From positions 5,904,091 through 5,968,090 of the forward strand of contig CP071065.1 of the NCBI GenBank assembly GCA_017164015.1: DNA of 64,000 nt. Reading direction: 5' to 3'. This document shows, piece after piece, positions 42,797-52,254 of the stretch (the first letter of the stretch is position 1; every line of letters begins with the position of its first letter). Source of the stretch: Nostoc sp. UHCC 0702 (lineage in GTDB: Bacteria > Cyanobacteriota > Cyanobacteriia > Cyanobacteriales > Nostocaceae). The notes beneath the pieces were generated by a model. The model had not been told where the DNA came from and did not search any database. It saw nothing but the letters and a program-made list of their open reading frames with translations. A program made the translations under genes and the position numbers.

Positions 42797-43540
42797 ATGA
42801 TTTTAATTTTATTAACATATCATGGATACGAAAAGTACTGTAACTATTTTGTTGAATACCTGAAATATAGTTGGCCAAATCATCCAGAAATTTGGTTTTT
42901 AACAGATGGAGGAAATATCAATCATCCAAATGTAATTACAGTGAAATCAGATAAATGGCTAATTGTGTTATATGAAGGTTTAAAACAACTCACAAATAAA
43001 TATAATAATTTAGATTATGCTTATCTAGTATTAGAAGATTTGATTCCTTTAAAACCAATTTCCCATTCACATCTTACAAAAATAGAAAATATTATTTATC
43101 AACATCAACTAAAATGTGTGAGCTTTGTAGTATATCCGCATAAATATTTAGGAGATAATATTGTCAGATTAGATGATATAAATTTGTATCAAGTACCTCG
43201 TAGTTTTCTTGAGTATAGCCAGCTTCAGCCTGCTATTTGGCATATAAACCATTTATTAGATACTTGCCAATATGCTTTAGATAAAGGACTGTTAGATCCT
43301 TGGTCTTTTGAAAAAATAGTGCTAGACGAAGAACATTATGTTTCTGAATATTATTGGCCTAGCATATTCAACGGTTTTCTACATGGTAAACATCCTGTAT
43401 GGAAAGCTATCTGGCAAATCAAAATTCCTGAAGGTAAGCAATTCCAATATCAACTCATTTATGATTATTTCAATTGGACAATTAAGCGCATAATCACCAA
43501 GTTTATGGAAAAGAAAATAGTAAAATTATTCATCAAATAA
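42797..43540 (+). CDS. unrecognised protein, possible small glycosyltransferase
   Basis: A 247-residue protein of low GC codon use, rich in Tyr, Trp and Ile. It begins MILILLTYHGYEKYCNYFVEYLKYSW, with a LNYAYLVLEDLIPLKPI-like block (LDYAYLVLEDLIPL, about residues 76-89) that could be the acidic metal site of a GT-A-type transferase. It resembles no named family I can recall. It sits between two GT4 genes. The marked AT richness compared with neighbours suggests separate acquisition. Glycosyltransferase activity is inferred mainly from position. Confidence 0.5.
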   Translation: MILILLTYHGYEKYCNYFVEYLKYSWPNHPEIWFLTDGGNINHPNVITVKSDKWLIVLYEGLKQLTNKYNNLDYAYLVLEDLIPLKPISHSHLTKIENIIYQHQLKCVSFVVYPHKYLGDNIVRLDDINLYQVPRSFLEYSQLQPAIWHINHLLDTCQYALDKGLLDPWSFEKIVLDEEHYVSEYYWPSIFNGFLHGKHPVWKAIWQIKIPEGKQFQYQLIYDYFNWTIKRIITKFMEKKIVKLFIK

Positions 43541-43845
43541 AATGCTACATAATTACTCCTTTACCACCTAGAGATTACCGTTTAGACAGCAGGGAGTGGG
43601 GATTAGGGGCATAGGGGAGTTTTCAAAGCAGGGGAGAAAAATTGACATCGGTAATCTTACAGCGGGAAGGAAGTATAATAAACCCAAATTTGATTAAGAT
43701 AGATAAATCTTTTATTCGTAATTTTGTTTAGTTAAAAAAATTAATTTTTTGAAATCTTAATTATATAAAGGGATAATTATTTTATTGTGATTGATATTAT
43801 TTTCGGGTAAATATCCTAAAATATTCTGAAATTATAACCTAAATC

Positions 43846-45030
43846 ATGGTCTGTTTAGCTTACTTTGTTTCTCACCCAATTCAGTATCAAGCTCCTCTGT
43901 TGCGACTGATTGCAGCCGACCCCGAAATTGATCTGAAAGTTTTTTTCTACAGTGATTTCTCTTTAAAAGCATATCAAGATGAAGGCTTTGGGCGATTAAT
44001 TGAGTGGGATGTACCTCTAACAGAGGGTTATGATTATCACTTTTTAGACTGCTGGCGTAGTCAGAAACAGCAAAGTAGCTTACAACAGTCTCTTGCCAAA
44101 GATATTTCCAAACAGTTAAAACAAGGACAATTCGATGCAGTTTGGGTGCATGGATGGTCTTGGCTTTGTGGTATCCAAGCAGTATTGGCAGCAAATAACT
44201 TGGGAATTCCCGTTTTGCTAAGGGGAGAAGCTAATCACTTAAGCAAACCTACCAATCCGATTAAACAAACGGTAAAAAAAGTTTTTCTGAAATGGCTTTT
44301 TCAGAAAATAGCTGGATTTTGCTACATTGGAACTTCCAACTATCAGTTTTACAAGAGTTATGGAATTCAAGACGATCGCCTGTTTTGTATGCCCTATGCC
44401 GTTGACAATGACTATTTCCAGAAGCGTGCGATGCTAGCTAGTGCTAAGCGTGAAGAACTACGGCGATCGCTCAATTTAGATCCACATAGACCTATTATTC
44501 TTTATGCTGCCAAACTCATTGATGTCAAGCGTCCCTATGATTTGTTAGCCGCTTATCGATTGCTTTCATCTGATGGTGTGCAAGAACCAGAGCCTTACCT
44601 TTTGTTTGTGGGAGATGGAGTATTACGCCCAACTCTGGAATCTCAAGCCCAAGAAACAGGTTGGAAGTCAATTCGCTTTTTAGGTTTTCAAAATCAGTCC
44701 CAAATGCCTGCTATGTATGATTTGTGTGACGTATTTATCTTACCATCTGGTTTCGAGCCTTGGGGATTAGCAATTAATGAAGTCATGAATGCAGGTAAAG
44801 CAGTGGTTGTGAGCGATCAGGTAGGCTGTGCGCTGAACTTGGTGAAAGACAAACAAAATGGACGGATTTATCCTGTGGGAGATATTACAGCTTTAGCAGA
44901 GTCAATTCGCTGGGCGATCGCTAACTATGCTTTTGCAGGAGATTGCAGCCTCAAACTGATTCAGAAGTGGAGCTATCAAGAAGATATACAAGGACTCAAA
45001 CAAGCTTTAAAATTTATTGTATCAAGTTAA
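43846..45030 (+). CDS. glycosyltransferase family 4
   Basis: A 394-residue GT-B enzyme. The start is MVCLAYFVSHPIQYQAPLLRLIAADPEIDLKVFF, a subgroup common in cyanobacterial glycan loci. The donor half shows PIILYAAKLIDVKRPYDLLAAYRLL and FILPSGFEPWGLAINEVMNAGKAVVVSDQVG (E-x7-E region). The 300-base gap before it contains G-rich octamer-like repeats (43583-43645) and no gene. It probably begins a new transcriptional block through to about 51988. Confidence 0.87.
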   Translation: MVCLAYFVSHPIQYQAPLLRLIAADPEIDLKVFFYSDFSLKAYQDEGFGRLIEWDVPLTEGYDYHFLDCWRSQKQQSSLQQSLAKDISKQLKQGQFDAVWVHGWSWLCGIQAVLAANNLGIPVLLRGEANHLSKPTNPIKQTVKKVFLKWLFQKIAGFCYIGTSNYQFYKSYGIQDDRLFCMPYAVDNDYFQKRAMLASAKREELRRSLNLDPHRPIILYAAKLIDVKRPYDLLAAYRLLSSDGVQEPEPYLLFVGDGVLRPTLESQAQETGWKSIRFLGFQNQSQMPAMYDLCDVFILPSGFEPWGLAINEVMNAGKAVVVSDQVGCALNLVKDKQNGRIYPVGDITALAESIRWAIANYAFAGDCSLKLIQKWSYQEDIQGLKQALKFIVSS

Positions 45031-45067
45031 TGATTTTATTAATCATCTATAAGTAAAAGTAGCTGAA

Positions 45068-46129
45068 ATGAAAAAAGTATTAATTGTAGGAGAAGACTTA
45101 CAAATAGGGCGTACCGAAGAAGTTTACGGGCGAGGATTTTCTGCTTTAGGCTGCGAGGTACAACATTTTAGTTGGAAAGAAGTAACATCTAGTTTATCTT
45201 TAGGTGGCTTCTGGAATAAAGTTGCTTGGCGATTGGCGTGGCAATTGCTGGCAAAGTCAGCAAATCATAAATTAGTAGAACAAGCAAATCAATTTCAGCC
45301 TGATTTGACTTTAGTAATCTCACCTCGTTTAATTCATCCTGATACTATTTTGGCTTTACAGCAGAATGGTTTAGCCTTTGTATTTTATACAGATAACCCC
45401 GTAGATGCCCATCATACCCACAGTAATTCCTGGGTGAAAGGTGGATTTCCTCTATGGAATGCGGCTTTTATTTGGAGCCAAGAACTTGTGAAACGTCTCC
45501 ATGAAAATGGTGTTAAACAAGCTTTTTTTCACCCTTTTTGTAGCGATGTTGAATATCATTTTCCCCAACGGCAGACTAATCCAATATACGATGTAGCGTT
45601 TATTGGTAACTGGGATGCTAGCCGGAAACGAGAGCATTATTTAAAAGCGATCGCTGATTATAAATTAGGGCTTTGGGGTTCAAATTACTGGAATAATCAT
45701 TGTCAAGAAATATCCTTGAAAGGTCTGTGTCAAGGAATGTGTAGTTATCAAGAAATTCCTCAAATTTTAGGCTCTGCTAAAATGGGTCTAAATATTCTCC
45801 GTCCACAAAATGAAGAGGGGCATAATATTAGAACTTATGAAATTCCTGCAACAAAAACACTGATGCTGAGTGAAAGAAGCCAGGAATTACTCAATTTATT
45901 TTTGGAAGATAAAGAAGCTGTTTATTTTTCTAATCCTGATGAATTAAGACAGAAAGTTGAATATCTTTTAAAAAATCCTGATGTGATTTCAAGCATTACT
46001 GAGGCTGGTTATCAGAAAGCTTTACAAAATACAATTACTAATAGAATAACGGAAATTGCAAACCTTTATCAAGTTATCAAAAGTACACTCTTGAGAGAAT
46101 CTCAGGCTTTACAAAGTCAGGAGTTATAG
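45068..46129 (+). CDS. CgeB-like glycosyltransferase
   Basis: A 353-residue protein with the CgeB/DUF3880 plus GT1-like C-terminal layout. It starts KKVLIVGEDLQIGRTEEVYGRGFSALGCEVQHFSW and contains FVFYTDNPVDAHHTHSN, VAFIGNWDASRKREHYLKAI and, near the end, NIRTYEIPATKTLMLSERSQELLNLF, which is the characteristic closing motif of the group. The family glycosylates proteins or spore or surface polymers in other bacteria. Spaced 37 bases from the preceding GT and 6 bases from the next, it is clearly in an operon. Confidence 0.85.
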   Translation: MKKVLIVGEDLQIGRTEEVYGRGFSALGCEVQHFSWKEVTSSLSLGGFWNKVAWRLAWQLLAKSANHKLVEQANQFQPDLTLVISPRLIHPDTILALQQNGLAFVFYTDNPVDAHHTHSNSWVKGGFPLWNAAFIWSQELVKRLHENGVKQAFFHPFCSDVEYHFPQRQTNPIYDVAFIGNWDASRKREHYLKAIADYKLGLWGSNYWNNHCQEISLKGLCQGMCSYQEIPQILGSAKMGLNILRPQNEEGHNIRTYEIPATKTLMLSERSQELLNLFLEDKEAVYFSNPDELRQKVEYLLKNPDVISSITEAGYQKALQNTITNRITEIANLYQVIKSTLLRESQALQSQEL

Positions 46130-46135
46130 TAATTA

Positions 46136-47284
46136 ATGCAAGTAACTATCTCTGTTTTTGGGCGTTTCTGGGCTTTTTACCTAGCACAACAATTACAAAA
46201 AAAAGGTTATTTACATAAATTAATATCTACTTATCCAGCGTTTGAAATTACTAAATATAGTATTGATAAAAATTTAATTTATTCTATATGGCATGTAGAA
46301 GTTTTATCACGTATTTGGTATCGACTACCAAGTTTATTAAGACGCGATCGCAACTTACAACTTTGGTTTTTAGAGCAATTTGATCAGTCAGTAACAAAAT
46401 GTTTATCATCTGATTTTGACTTATTTGTAGGTTGGTCAGGTGCTAACTTATGGTCTTTGCAACGCGCTCAAGAATTAGGTGCTAAAACAGTGCTTGAGCG
46501 TGGTAGTAGTCATATGCAGTACCAAACAGAAATTCTTCAACAAGAGTATGAAAAATGGGGATTGAAATTTACCGAAACTCATCCTGGCGTATACGAAAGA
46601 GAAATCAAATCCTATGATATAGCTGACTATATTGCGATTCCGAGTCTATTTGTCAAGCGTAGTTTTTTAGAATTGGGTGTACCAGAAAATAAATTAATTC
46701 ATGTTCCCTTTGGAACTTCTCTAGCTGAGTTTTATCCAGTTCCAAAAGAAGACAATATCTTTCGAGTCATCCACTGTGGTAGTATCTCACTGCGTAAAGG
46801 AGTGCAATATTTATTGCAAGCTTTTCACGAGTTGAACTTACCCGATGCTGAACTGTGGTTTGTAGGTTCAATCTCTCCTGAGATAGAGCCTTTTTTAGCA
46901 AAATATCAGAGCGATCGCATTATTTACAAAGGTAAGCAACCTCAAAATCAGCTACGATGGTTCTATTCCCAATGCTCAGTATTTTGCCTAGCTTCAATTG
47001 AAGAAGGTTTAGCAATGGTTCAACCTCAAGCAATGGCTTGTGGCTTACCTGTAATTCATACCACTAACACAGGTGGTGAAGATATTGTGCGAGATGGTAT
47101 TGATGGTTTTTGTGTTCCAATTCGAGATGTAGAGGCTCTTAAAGAAAAAATTCTTTTTCTCTACGAAAACCCCAATAAACAACTTGAAATGGCAAATAAC
47201 GCTTTGGAACAGGCTCGTAAATCTCTTTCTTGGGATGACTATGGACACAAGATGATCACTGCCTATTCAAAGATATTGCATTAA
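46136..47284 (+). CDS. glycosyltransferase family 4
   Basis: A 382-residue GT-B enzyme beginning MQVTISVFGRFWAFYLAQQLQKKGYLHKL. The acceptor half has the conserved LVLERGSSHMQYQTEIL-like block (KTVLERGSSHMQYQTEIL, about residues 118-136). The donor half has FRVIHCGSISLRKGVQYLLQAF and VFCLASIEEGLAMVQPQAMACGLPVIHTTNTGGEDIV. It is one of the cyanobacterial glycan-locus GT4 group and follows the CgeB-like gene by six bases. The substrate is unknown. Confidence 0.87.
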   Translation: MQVTISVFGRFWAFYLAQQLQKKGYLHKLISTYPAFEITKYSIDKNLIYSIWHVEVLSRIWYRLPSLLRRDRNLQLWFLEQFDQSVTKCLSSDFDLFVGWSGANLWSLQRAQELGAKTVLERGSSHMQYQTEILQQEYEKWGLKFTETHPGVYEREIKSYDIADYIAIPSLFVKRSFLELGVPENKLIHVPFGTSLAEFYPVPKEDNIFRVIHCGSISLRKGVQYLLQAFHELNLPDAELWFVGSISPEIEPFLAKYQSDRIIYKGKQPQNQLRWFYSQCSVFCLASIEEGLAMVQPQAMACGLPVIHTTNTGGEDIVRDGIDGFCVPIRDVEALKEKILFLYENPNKQLEMANNALEQARKSLSWDDYGHKMITAYSKILH

Positions 47285-47356
47285 GTTTGTAGCATAAAAT
47301 TTCAAACACATTTTATTCATATAATTGTCTGAAAAAAATTAAAATTAGGAGTTAAA

Positions 47357-47974
47357 ATGAACAATCAAGATCAACATTTACAAGCTTTGGCTGGGCACAT
47401 ACTAGATCTATATTTAATTGCTTCGTTTCAATTTAAAAATCCACATAGCTATACGAAGTTTCGTCAAATCAAAAGTCTGCAAAAAAAGACAAAATCAAGT
47501 GTTTTTATTGAAACAGGCACTTATCTAGGTGTGACAACTAAGAGATGCGCTCCTATTTTTAATAAACTCTATACTATTGAACTTGATGAAAAACTTGCAG
47601 AACAAGCAAAAAAATATTTATCTAATAATAAAAACGTTGAAGTTATTCAAGGAGATGCTTCAAAAATATTGTCTGATTTATTAGAAATTGAAGAAATTAC
47701 CAATGCTCTTGTCTTTCTAGATGGTCATTTTTCTGGTGGTTTAACTGCATGTGGTGAACAACCAGAACCAGCAGTTGAAGAACTAAAAATACTTGCAAAG
47801 CACAAAAGTAAGATTAATTGCATTATTATTGATGATTTTCGCTCATTTGGTGGCGACTTAGGTTTTCCCAAAAAGTTTGAGCTATTGAAAGCGGCTGAAG
47901 AATACTTTGATAATTATGAAATTACGGTTCATTTAGATCAATTAATTATTGCCAGAATGTATGCAGATGTATAA
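47357..47974 (+). CDS. SAM-dependent methyltransferase
   Basis: A 205-residue class I methyltransferase with an N-terminal helical region and the core FIETGTYLGVTTKRCAPIF (motif I about residues 50-68), YTIELDEKLAEQAKKYL, VIQGDAS and a motif IV ALVFLDGHFSGG. Such short proteins are seen in glycan loci and resemble the macrocin/TylF group of O-methyltransferases, although a firm match cannot be claimed. A methyl cap is one way to end a chain recognised by Wzt C-terminal domains. It overlaps the next gene. Confidence 0.75.
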   Translation: MNNQDQHLQALAGHILDLYLIASFQFKNPHSYTKFRQIKSLQKKTKSSVFIETGTYLGVTTKRCAPIFNKLYTIELDEKLAEQAKKYLSNNKNVEVIQGDASKILSDLLEIEEITNALVFLDGHFSGGLTACGEQPEPAVEELKILAKHKSKINCIIIDDFRSFGGDLGFPKKFELLKAAEEYFDNYEITVHLDQLIIARMYADV

Positions 47975-48911
47975 AAACCATAAATTTTTAGTTGATCCCC
48001 AATTACCCAAAGCCGGCTTAGGCAATATGCTTTTAGTTTGGGCCAGAGCCGTTCTATTTGCCCATATTAATAGCCTTCCTATTGTTGCACCTGCTTGGGG
48101 TAAGTTTACCATTGGGCCTTATCTAAGAGGTGAACGTGATAAAAGGTACTACGGAAATCTGTTCTCTACTAAAAATTATTTTTCTAGATTTCAATATTTT
48201 ATTTACCTTTTAAATGAAAAAAAATTGAATAGTTATAATCCTCCATTATCAAAATTAGATTTATATAATTTTGATAAGGAGAGAGTAAATTACCATATAT
48301 TTATTTTTAATCAATCTCCTCATTGGAGTGACTATTTTGTAGATTTAAAAGAACATCAATTCATTATCAAGCAAAAACTTTTGGCAACTATTCGTCCGTA
48401 TGTAGTACAAGAAATTTTAAGCCGTCCAATACCCGAAATTGGGATTCATGTAAGGATGGGTGATTTTAGGATACTTAAACCAGAAGATGACTTCACTAAA
48501 TTAGGTGGTGTTCGCACTCCTTTTAGCTGGTTCATTAAGCTAATTAATACCATTCGCGAAATTGCTGGCTATGATATACCAGTAACCGTGTTCTCAGATG
48601 GTTATGATGATGAACTAAGAGAATTACTACAACTTCGTAATGTTTATCGTGCAGATGCTGCCTCTGCATTATCTGATATGCTTACCTTGTCTAGAAGCAA
48701 GCTTTTGATTACCTCTAGTGGTAGTACATTTAGTGGGTGGGCTTCATATTTAGGACAGTGTACTACCATATGGCATCCCGCACATTTCCATGCAGGTGTT
48801 TTCTCTCATTCTGTGAGAGAAACTGTGTTTGAAGGCGGCTTTGATCCAGAGTCTATGAAAGTTCCTGATTTACTCGTTCATAACATTAAAACATTATTTA
48901 TAAATTATTAA
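47961..48911 (+). CDS. GT11-like (alpha-1,2-fucosyltransferase type) glycosyltransferase
   Basis: About 316 residues. The key motif is IPEIGIHVRMGDFRI, the H-x-R-x-G-D form of motif I for GT11 fucosyltransferases; upstream LPKAGLGNMLLVWARAVLFAH also fits, as does the C-terminal SRSKLLITSSGSTFSGWASYLGQ block. The real donor may not be GDP-fucose. The start is uncertain among three in-frame ATGs (47949, 47961, 47967), all of which overlap the methyltransferase stop by 8 to 26 bases. I chose the middle one. Confidence 0.78.
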   Translation: MQMYKNHKFLVDPQLPKAGLGNMLLVWARAVLFAHINSLPIVAPAWGKFTIGPYLRGERDKRYYGNLFSTKNYFSRFQYFIYLLNEKKLNSYNPPLSKLDLYNFDKERVNYHIFIFNQSPHWSDYFVDLKEHQFIIKQKLLATIRPYVVQEILSRPIPEIGIHVRMGDFRILKPEDDFTKLGGVRTPFSWFIKLINTIREIAGYDIPVTVFSDGYDDELRELLQLRNVYRADAASALSDMLTLSRSKLLITSSGSTFSGWASYLGQCTTIWHPAHFHAGVFSHSVRETVFEGGFDPESMKVPDLLVHNIKTLFINY

Positions 48912-48961
48912 TGCTTATTATATTTAGCAATGAGTATTACTTCTTTTTAAAAGATATATAA

Positions 48962-50149
48962 ATGGTAAAAAAAACTATTGGAATAATGATTTACGCCAAT
49001 CCTGATCACTATCCTCCGACAATCAACGCTGTTCATTTGTTATCAGAATATTTTGATGTAGTTTTGATTGGTCGCAATCAAGATCCTCCTTTTTGGCAAT
49101 ATCCGGCTAATGTTCGCGTACATCGTTTAGGCGAGTATACATCAGTAAAGGAACGAGAACAACAATCCGCTGTAATCAAAATCTGGGAATATATCAGTTT
49201 TGTAGTAAAAGCCCGTCGTCTTCTTAAAGATGTATCTCTCATATATGCTTATGATGCTTTTGGTTATACAAGTGCCTATCTTTCTCAGTTATTGAAACCT
49301 TTGTCAATTCCCTTGGTTTACCATAATCATGACCTTTACAGTAAGTTATTATCTTTAACTACTTTGTCAGGATTGGTTCAAATAGGTGAACGTCAGTGGG
49401 TACACCAAGCTAATTTAGTTGTCTTTCCGTCTCAAGAGCGAAGTTTAGTATTCAAACAACTTACGAATTTTAATGGACAACTAATAATATTACCCAATTA
49501 TCCAAGAAAATCATATTTTGCTGAAAATCAAAAATTTCAAAATATTATATTAAAACGTTTTCGAAAACGTCAAATTTTACTACAAGGATCTATTTCTATA
49601 AATAGTTCTTTGCTTGAATTAATTGATTCATTAACTTTTTTAGATAATTCAATAGAACTTAAACTTATTGGCCCTATTCAGGAAGAAGAAAAATATTTCA
49701 TGAAAGATTTTGCACTTAATAAGCAGGTTGCTGACCGTACTAAATATTTTATGCCAGTACCCTATAATGAGCTACCCTCACATACTTGGCTCGCTACTTT
49801 GGGCGTATGTTTATATAAAAAAACAGATATTAATCATCAAACGATGGGGACAGCATCAAATAAAATCTATGAGTATGCTGCCTGCGGATTACCTGTGATT
49901 GTCAGCGACCAGCCCAACTATCGAGAACATCTTGCGGGTGAGAGTTGGGTTCGTTTTGCCGATCCTGATGACTCCCATTCCATTGCATCTGCTGTTGAAG
50001 ATATCCTCAGTGACTTTGACAATTACCAAGCAATGTGCTTAGGGGCTAGACAAGCTTTTGAAGAAAAGTATAACTACGAGTCCGCTTTTTCTCCTTTGCT
50101 TATGAAAATTCAAGAATTACTTAATTGTAGTAAAACAGCAAAGCTTTAG
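48962..50149 (+). CDS. glycosyltransferase family 4-like
   Basis: A 395-residue GT-B-like protein: MVKKTIGIMIYANPDHYPPTINAVHLLSEYFDVVLIGR, SLIYAYDAFGYTSAYL, PLVYHNHDLYSKLLSL, and a donor side KIYEYAACGLPVIVSDQPNYREHL. It is weaker in the E-x7-E region than other GT4 members here, but the overall architecture holds. It is AT-rich and starts after a 50-base gap. Confidence 0.75.
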   Translation: MVKKTIGIMIYANPDHYPPTINAVHLLSEYFDVVLIGRNQDPPFWQYPANVRVHRLGEYTSVKEREQQSAVIKIWEYISFVVKARRLLKDVSLIYAYDAFGYTSAYLSQLLKPLSIPLVYHNHDLYSKLLSLTTLSGLVQIGERQWVHQANLVVFPSQERSLVFKQLTNFNGQLIILPNYPRKSYFAENQKFQNIILKRFRKRQILLQGSISINSSLLELIDSLTFLDNSIELKLIGPIQEEEKYFMKDFALNKQVADRTKYFMPVPYNELPSHTWLATLGVCLYKKTDINHQTMGTASNKIYEYAACGLPVIVSDQPNYREHLAGESWVRFADPDDSHSIASAVEDILSDFDNYQAMCLGARQAFEEKYNYESAFSPLLMKIQELLNCSKTAKL

Positions 50150-50185
50150 GTAAGCAAACAATTCATCCAATGATAATTCTAGATT

Positions 50186-51046
50186 ATGTCACTTTTTAGC
50201 AAAATTGCCTCACAAAAATCCTATCTATCATCTATTGATCCAGCCAACCGAAATGCTTTAATACAGTTTCAGCATCGTATGTCTGAGTATTACTTGACAT
50301 CACCTTACCATAGTAATTGGATCAAAGGTTTGAATGTGCGTTGGCAGAATGGAGTACATGATGCCCAACTATCTATGTGTAAGCTAATACCGGATGGAGC
50401 TACTGTATTAGAAGTTGGTTGCGGTGATGGCAGTGCTGCCCAAGAGATTAGTACCCGTGTAAAAGAAGTTCTGTATACAGGTGTTGATTTAAGCGCCCAG
50501 ATGTGGGAGGGACGGCAAGATTTTAATTTTATGGTTGCTAGAGCAGAACAACTACCATTTTCATCAGCTTCATTTGATGTTGTTCTCTCTATGTTTGTCA
50601 TAGAACATCTTGTCTTTCCCAGTTCTTTTTTAGATGAGGCGTGGAGAGTTTTAAAACCAGGAGGAAAATTGATTACCATAGCACCAGATTTTGACGCTAA
50701 TGCTATGCCTTCTGAAAAAAATGGCTTCAGCTATGGAACTGGAAGAACAAAATTATTACAAGGTAAGCTGTTAGATGCACTTATGACTTTCTATGATAGC
50801 CGTATACGTCTACCATTTCTACGTTTTAAACGTAGAAATAAAATAGGCAAATTCTTATTTGAATTTCCTATATTTGTTGAGCCACGATGCTTACAATTCT
50901 CGGAATTTATAACAGACTGTGACGCTGTTTATCCTGTATCTTCTCAAGAAATAGTCAATTATTTAGAGGAAAAAACTGATTATAAAGACCAATTAGTATT
51001 TTATCGTAACTCCTCAACTTTTGGTCTGCTGATTACAAAAAAATGA
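50186..51046 (+). CDS. SAM-dependent methyltransferase (glycan locus)
   Basis: A 286-residue class I enzyme. Motif I is ATVLEVGCGDGSAAQEIS (about residues 70-87), the acidic strand LYTGVDLSAQMW, motif III-IV FDVVLSMFVIEHLVFPSSFLDEAWRVLKPGGKLITIAPDF. The rest of the protein is a long cap rich in Arg/Phe. The EHL in EHLVFP and FLDEA pattern is typical of sugar or lipid methyltransferases of type 11. The substrate is unknown, and it could form a methyl end-cap on the polymer. Confidence 0.8.
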   Translation: MSLFSKIASQKSYLSSIDPANRNALIQFQHRMSEYYLTSPYHSNWIKGLNVRWQNGVHDAQLSMCKLIPDGATVLEVGCGDGSAAQEISTRVKEVLYTGVDLSAQMWEGRQDFNFMVARAEQLPFSSASFDVVLSMFVIEHLVFPSSFLDEAWRVLKPGGKLITIAPDFDANAMPSEKNGFSYGTGRTKLLQGKLLDALMTFYDSRIRLPFLRFKRRNKIGKFLFEFPIFVEPRCLQFSEFITDCDAVYPVSSQEIVNYLEEKTDYKDQLVFYRNSSTFGLLITKK

Positions 51047-51061
51047 AATTTCAAAAAAAAA

Positions 51062-51988
51062 ATGAATAAAATAGCAATTTTGATTCCAACCTTTAACAGT
51101 GAAACTACCATTAGCGAAACGCTTGAATCTATCCAATCTCAGAATGAGTGGCTCCCGAAAATATCTGCTGTCTATATTGCTGATGATTATTCAAGCGATC
51201 GCACAATAGCATTGGTAGAACAAAGTTGGAAGATGCCAACACAGTTAAATATTCTCAAAGCAGATAAAAATCTCGGTGAACGAGGCAATGTTAACCGAGC
51301 TATGGCAGTGTTGAGAGACTCTACAGACTGGGTTTTAATATTGCATTCTGATGATATTGCCAAGCCCAACTGGCTAGAGACGATGATTTTAAGGATAGAA
51401 GCTTGTTCAGAAAAGGTAGGTAGTATTTGCTCAAGCTGGGATAATTTAATGCCTGATGGCTCTTTAAGGCAAGGAGAAGATAATCTTAATAGAGAAATTG
51501 AAGTAATTGAAGGTCATCAGAAATCTGTTAGAGATACTTTGTTGAAAGGTTGTTGGTGGCATATATCAGGCTGTGCTATTCGAGTTAAAGCTTTTGAAGA
51601 TTGTGGAGGTTTTTCTCCTAATCTTCCACAGTTAGGTGATTGGGAATGGTTATTACGCTGTCTTCATAGTGGGTGGTCTGTAGAGTACATTCCCAGAACA
51701 TTGATTTTGTATAGGCAATCTACAGTTAGTGTGTCTTCTAAATCATTTCAGACGCATCGAGATATTACAGAATTCTTAGAAATTATACCTCAGTATATTA
51801 AGTTCTTAGAATCTACTGAACTACGTCATCTATATATGCAAAAAGTTGATTCTCTGATCAGGCGAGCAGTTAAATCCTTAATTACGCTCAATATTACAAG
51901 GTTTATGCAAGCTTTTCAGGTTTTGTTTACCTTGTTGCTCAGCTTGAGAGAATCTCAAAAAAATTCCAAAATTCTTTATAACGATTAG
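51062..51988 (+). CDS. glycosyltransferase family 2
   Basis: A 308-residue GT-A enzyme: AILIPTFNSETTISETLESIQSQ, IADDYSSDRT (Asp pair), NLGERGNVNRAM, HSDDIAKPNWLETM, a GCWWHISGCAIRVKAF acceptor region and a final LRCLHSGWSVEYIPRTLILYR segment. It follows the preceding methyltransferase by 15 bases. The donor is unknown. Confidence 0.88.
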   Translation: MNKIAILIPTFNSETTISETLESIQSQNEWLPKISAVYIADDYSSDRTIALVEQSWKMPTQLNILKADKNLGERGNVNRAMAVLRDSTDWVLILHSDDIAKPNWLETMILRIEACSEKVGSICSSWDNLMPDGSLRQGEDNLNREIEVIEGHQKSVRDTLLKGCWWHISGCAIRVKAFEDCGGFSPNLPQLGDWEWLLRCLHSGWSVEYIPRTLILYRQSTVSVSSKSFQTHRDITEFLEIIPQYIKFLESTELRHLYMQKVDSLIRRAVKSLITLNITRFMQAFQVLFTLLLSLRESQKNSKILYND

Positions 51989-52254
51989 TGTCAGCAAATA
52001 ATTTTTTGCCAGAAATTCAGTTAATTTGCTTGAAAAATCTGTATTAGGTTATTCGCAAATAGGGAGGTATTGTCGAATCACAAATTATGTTGGTTTTTAC
52101 TGAATAACTGAGTTAGGATATTGTCGCCAAGTATCTGAGGCAATTGATGTGCATAACTGATGAGGACTCTTAAAGCATGAATTTGCCGGAGGTCTTTGTC
52201 AGCTTTGTTTTTATTATAATTTACTGAAATTCAAAGCTGAGATAGATATAACTT

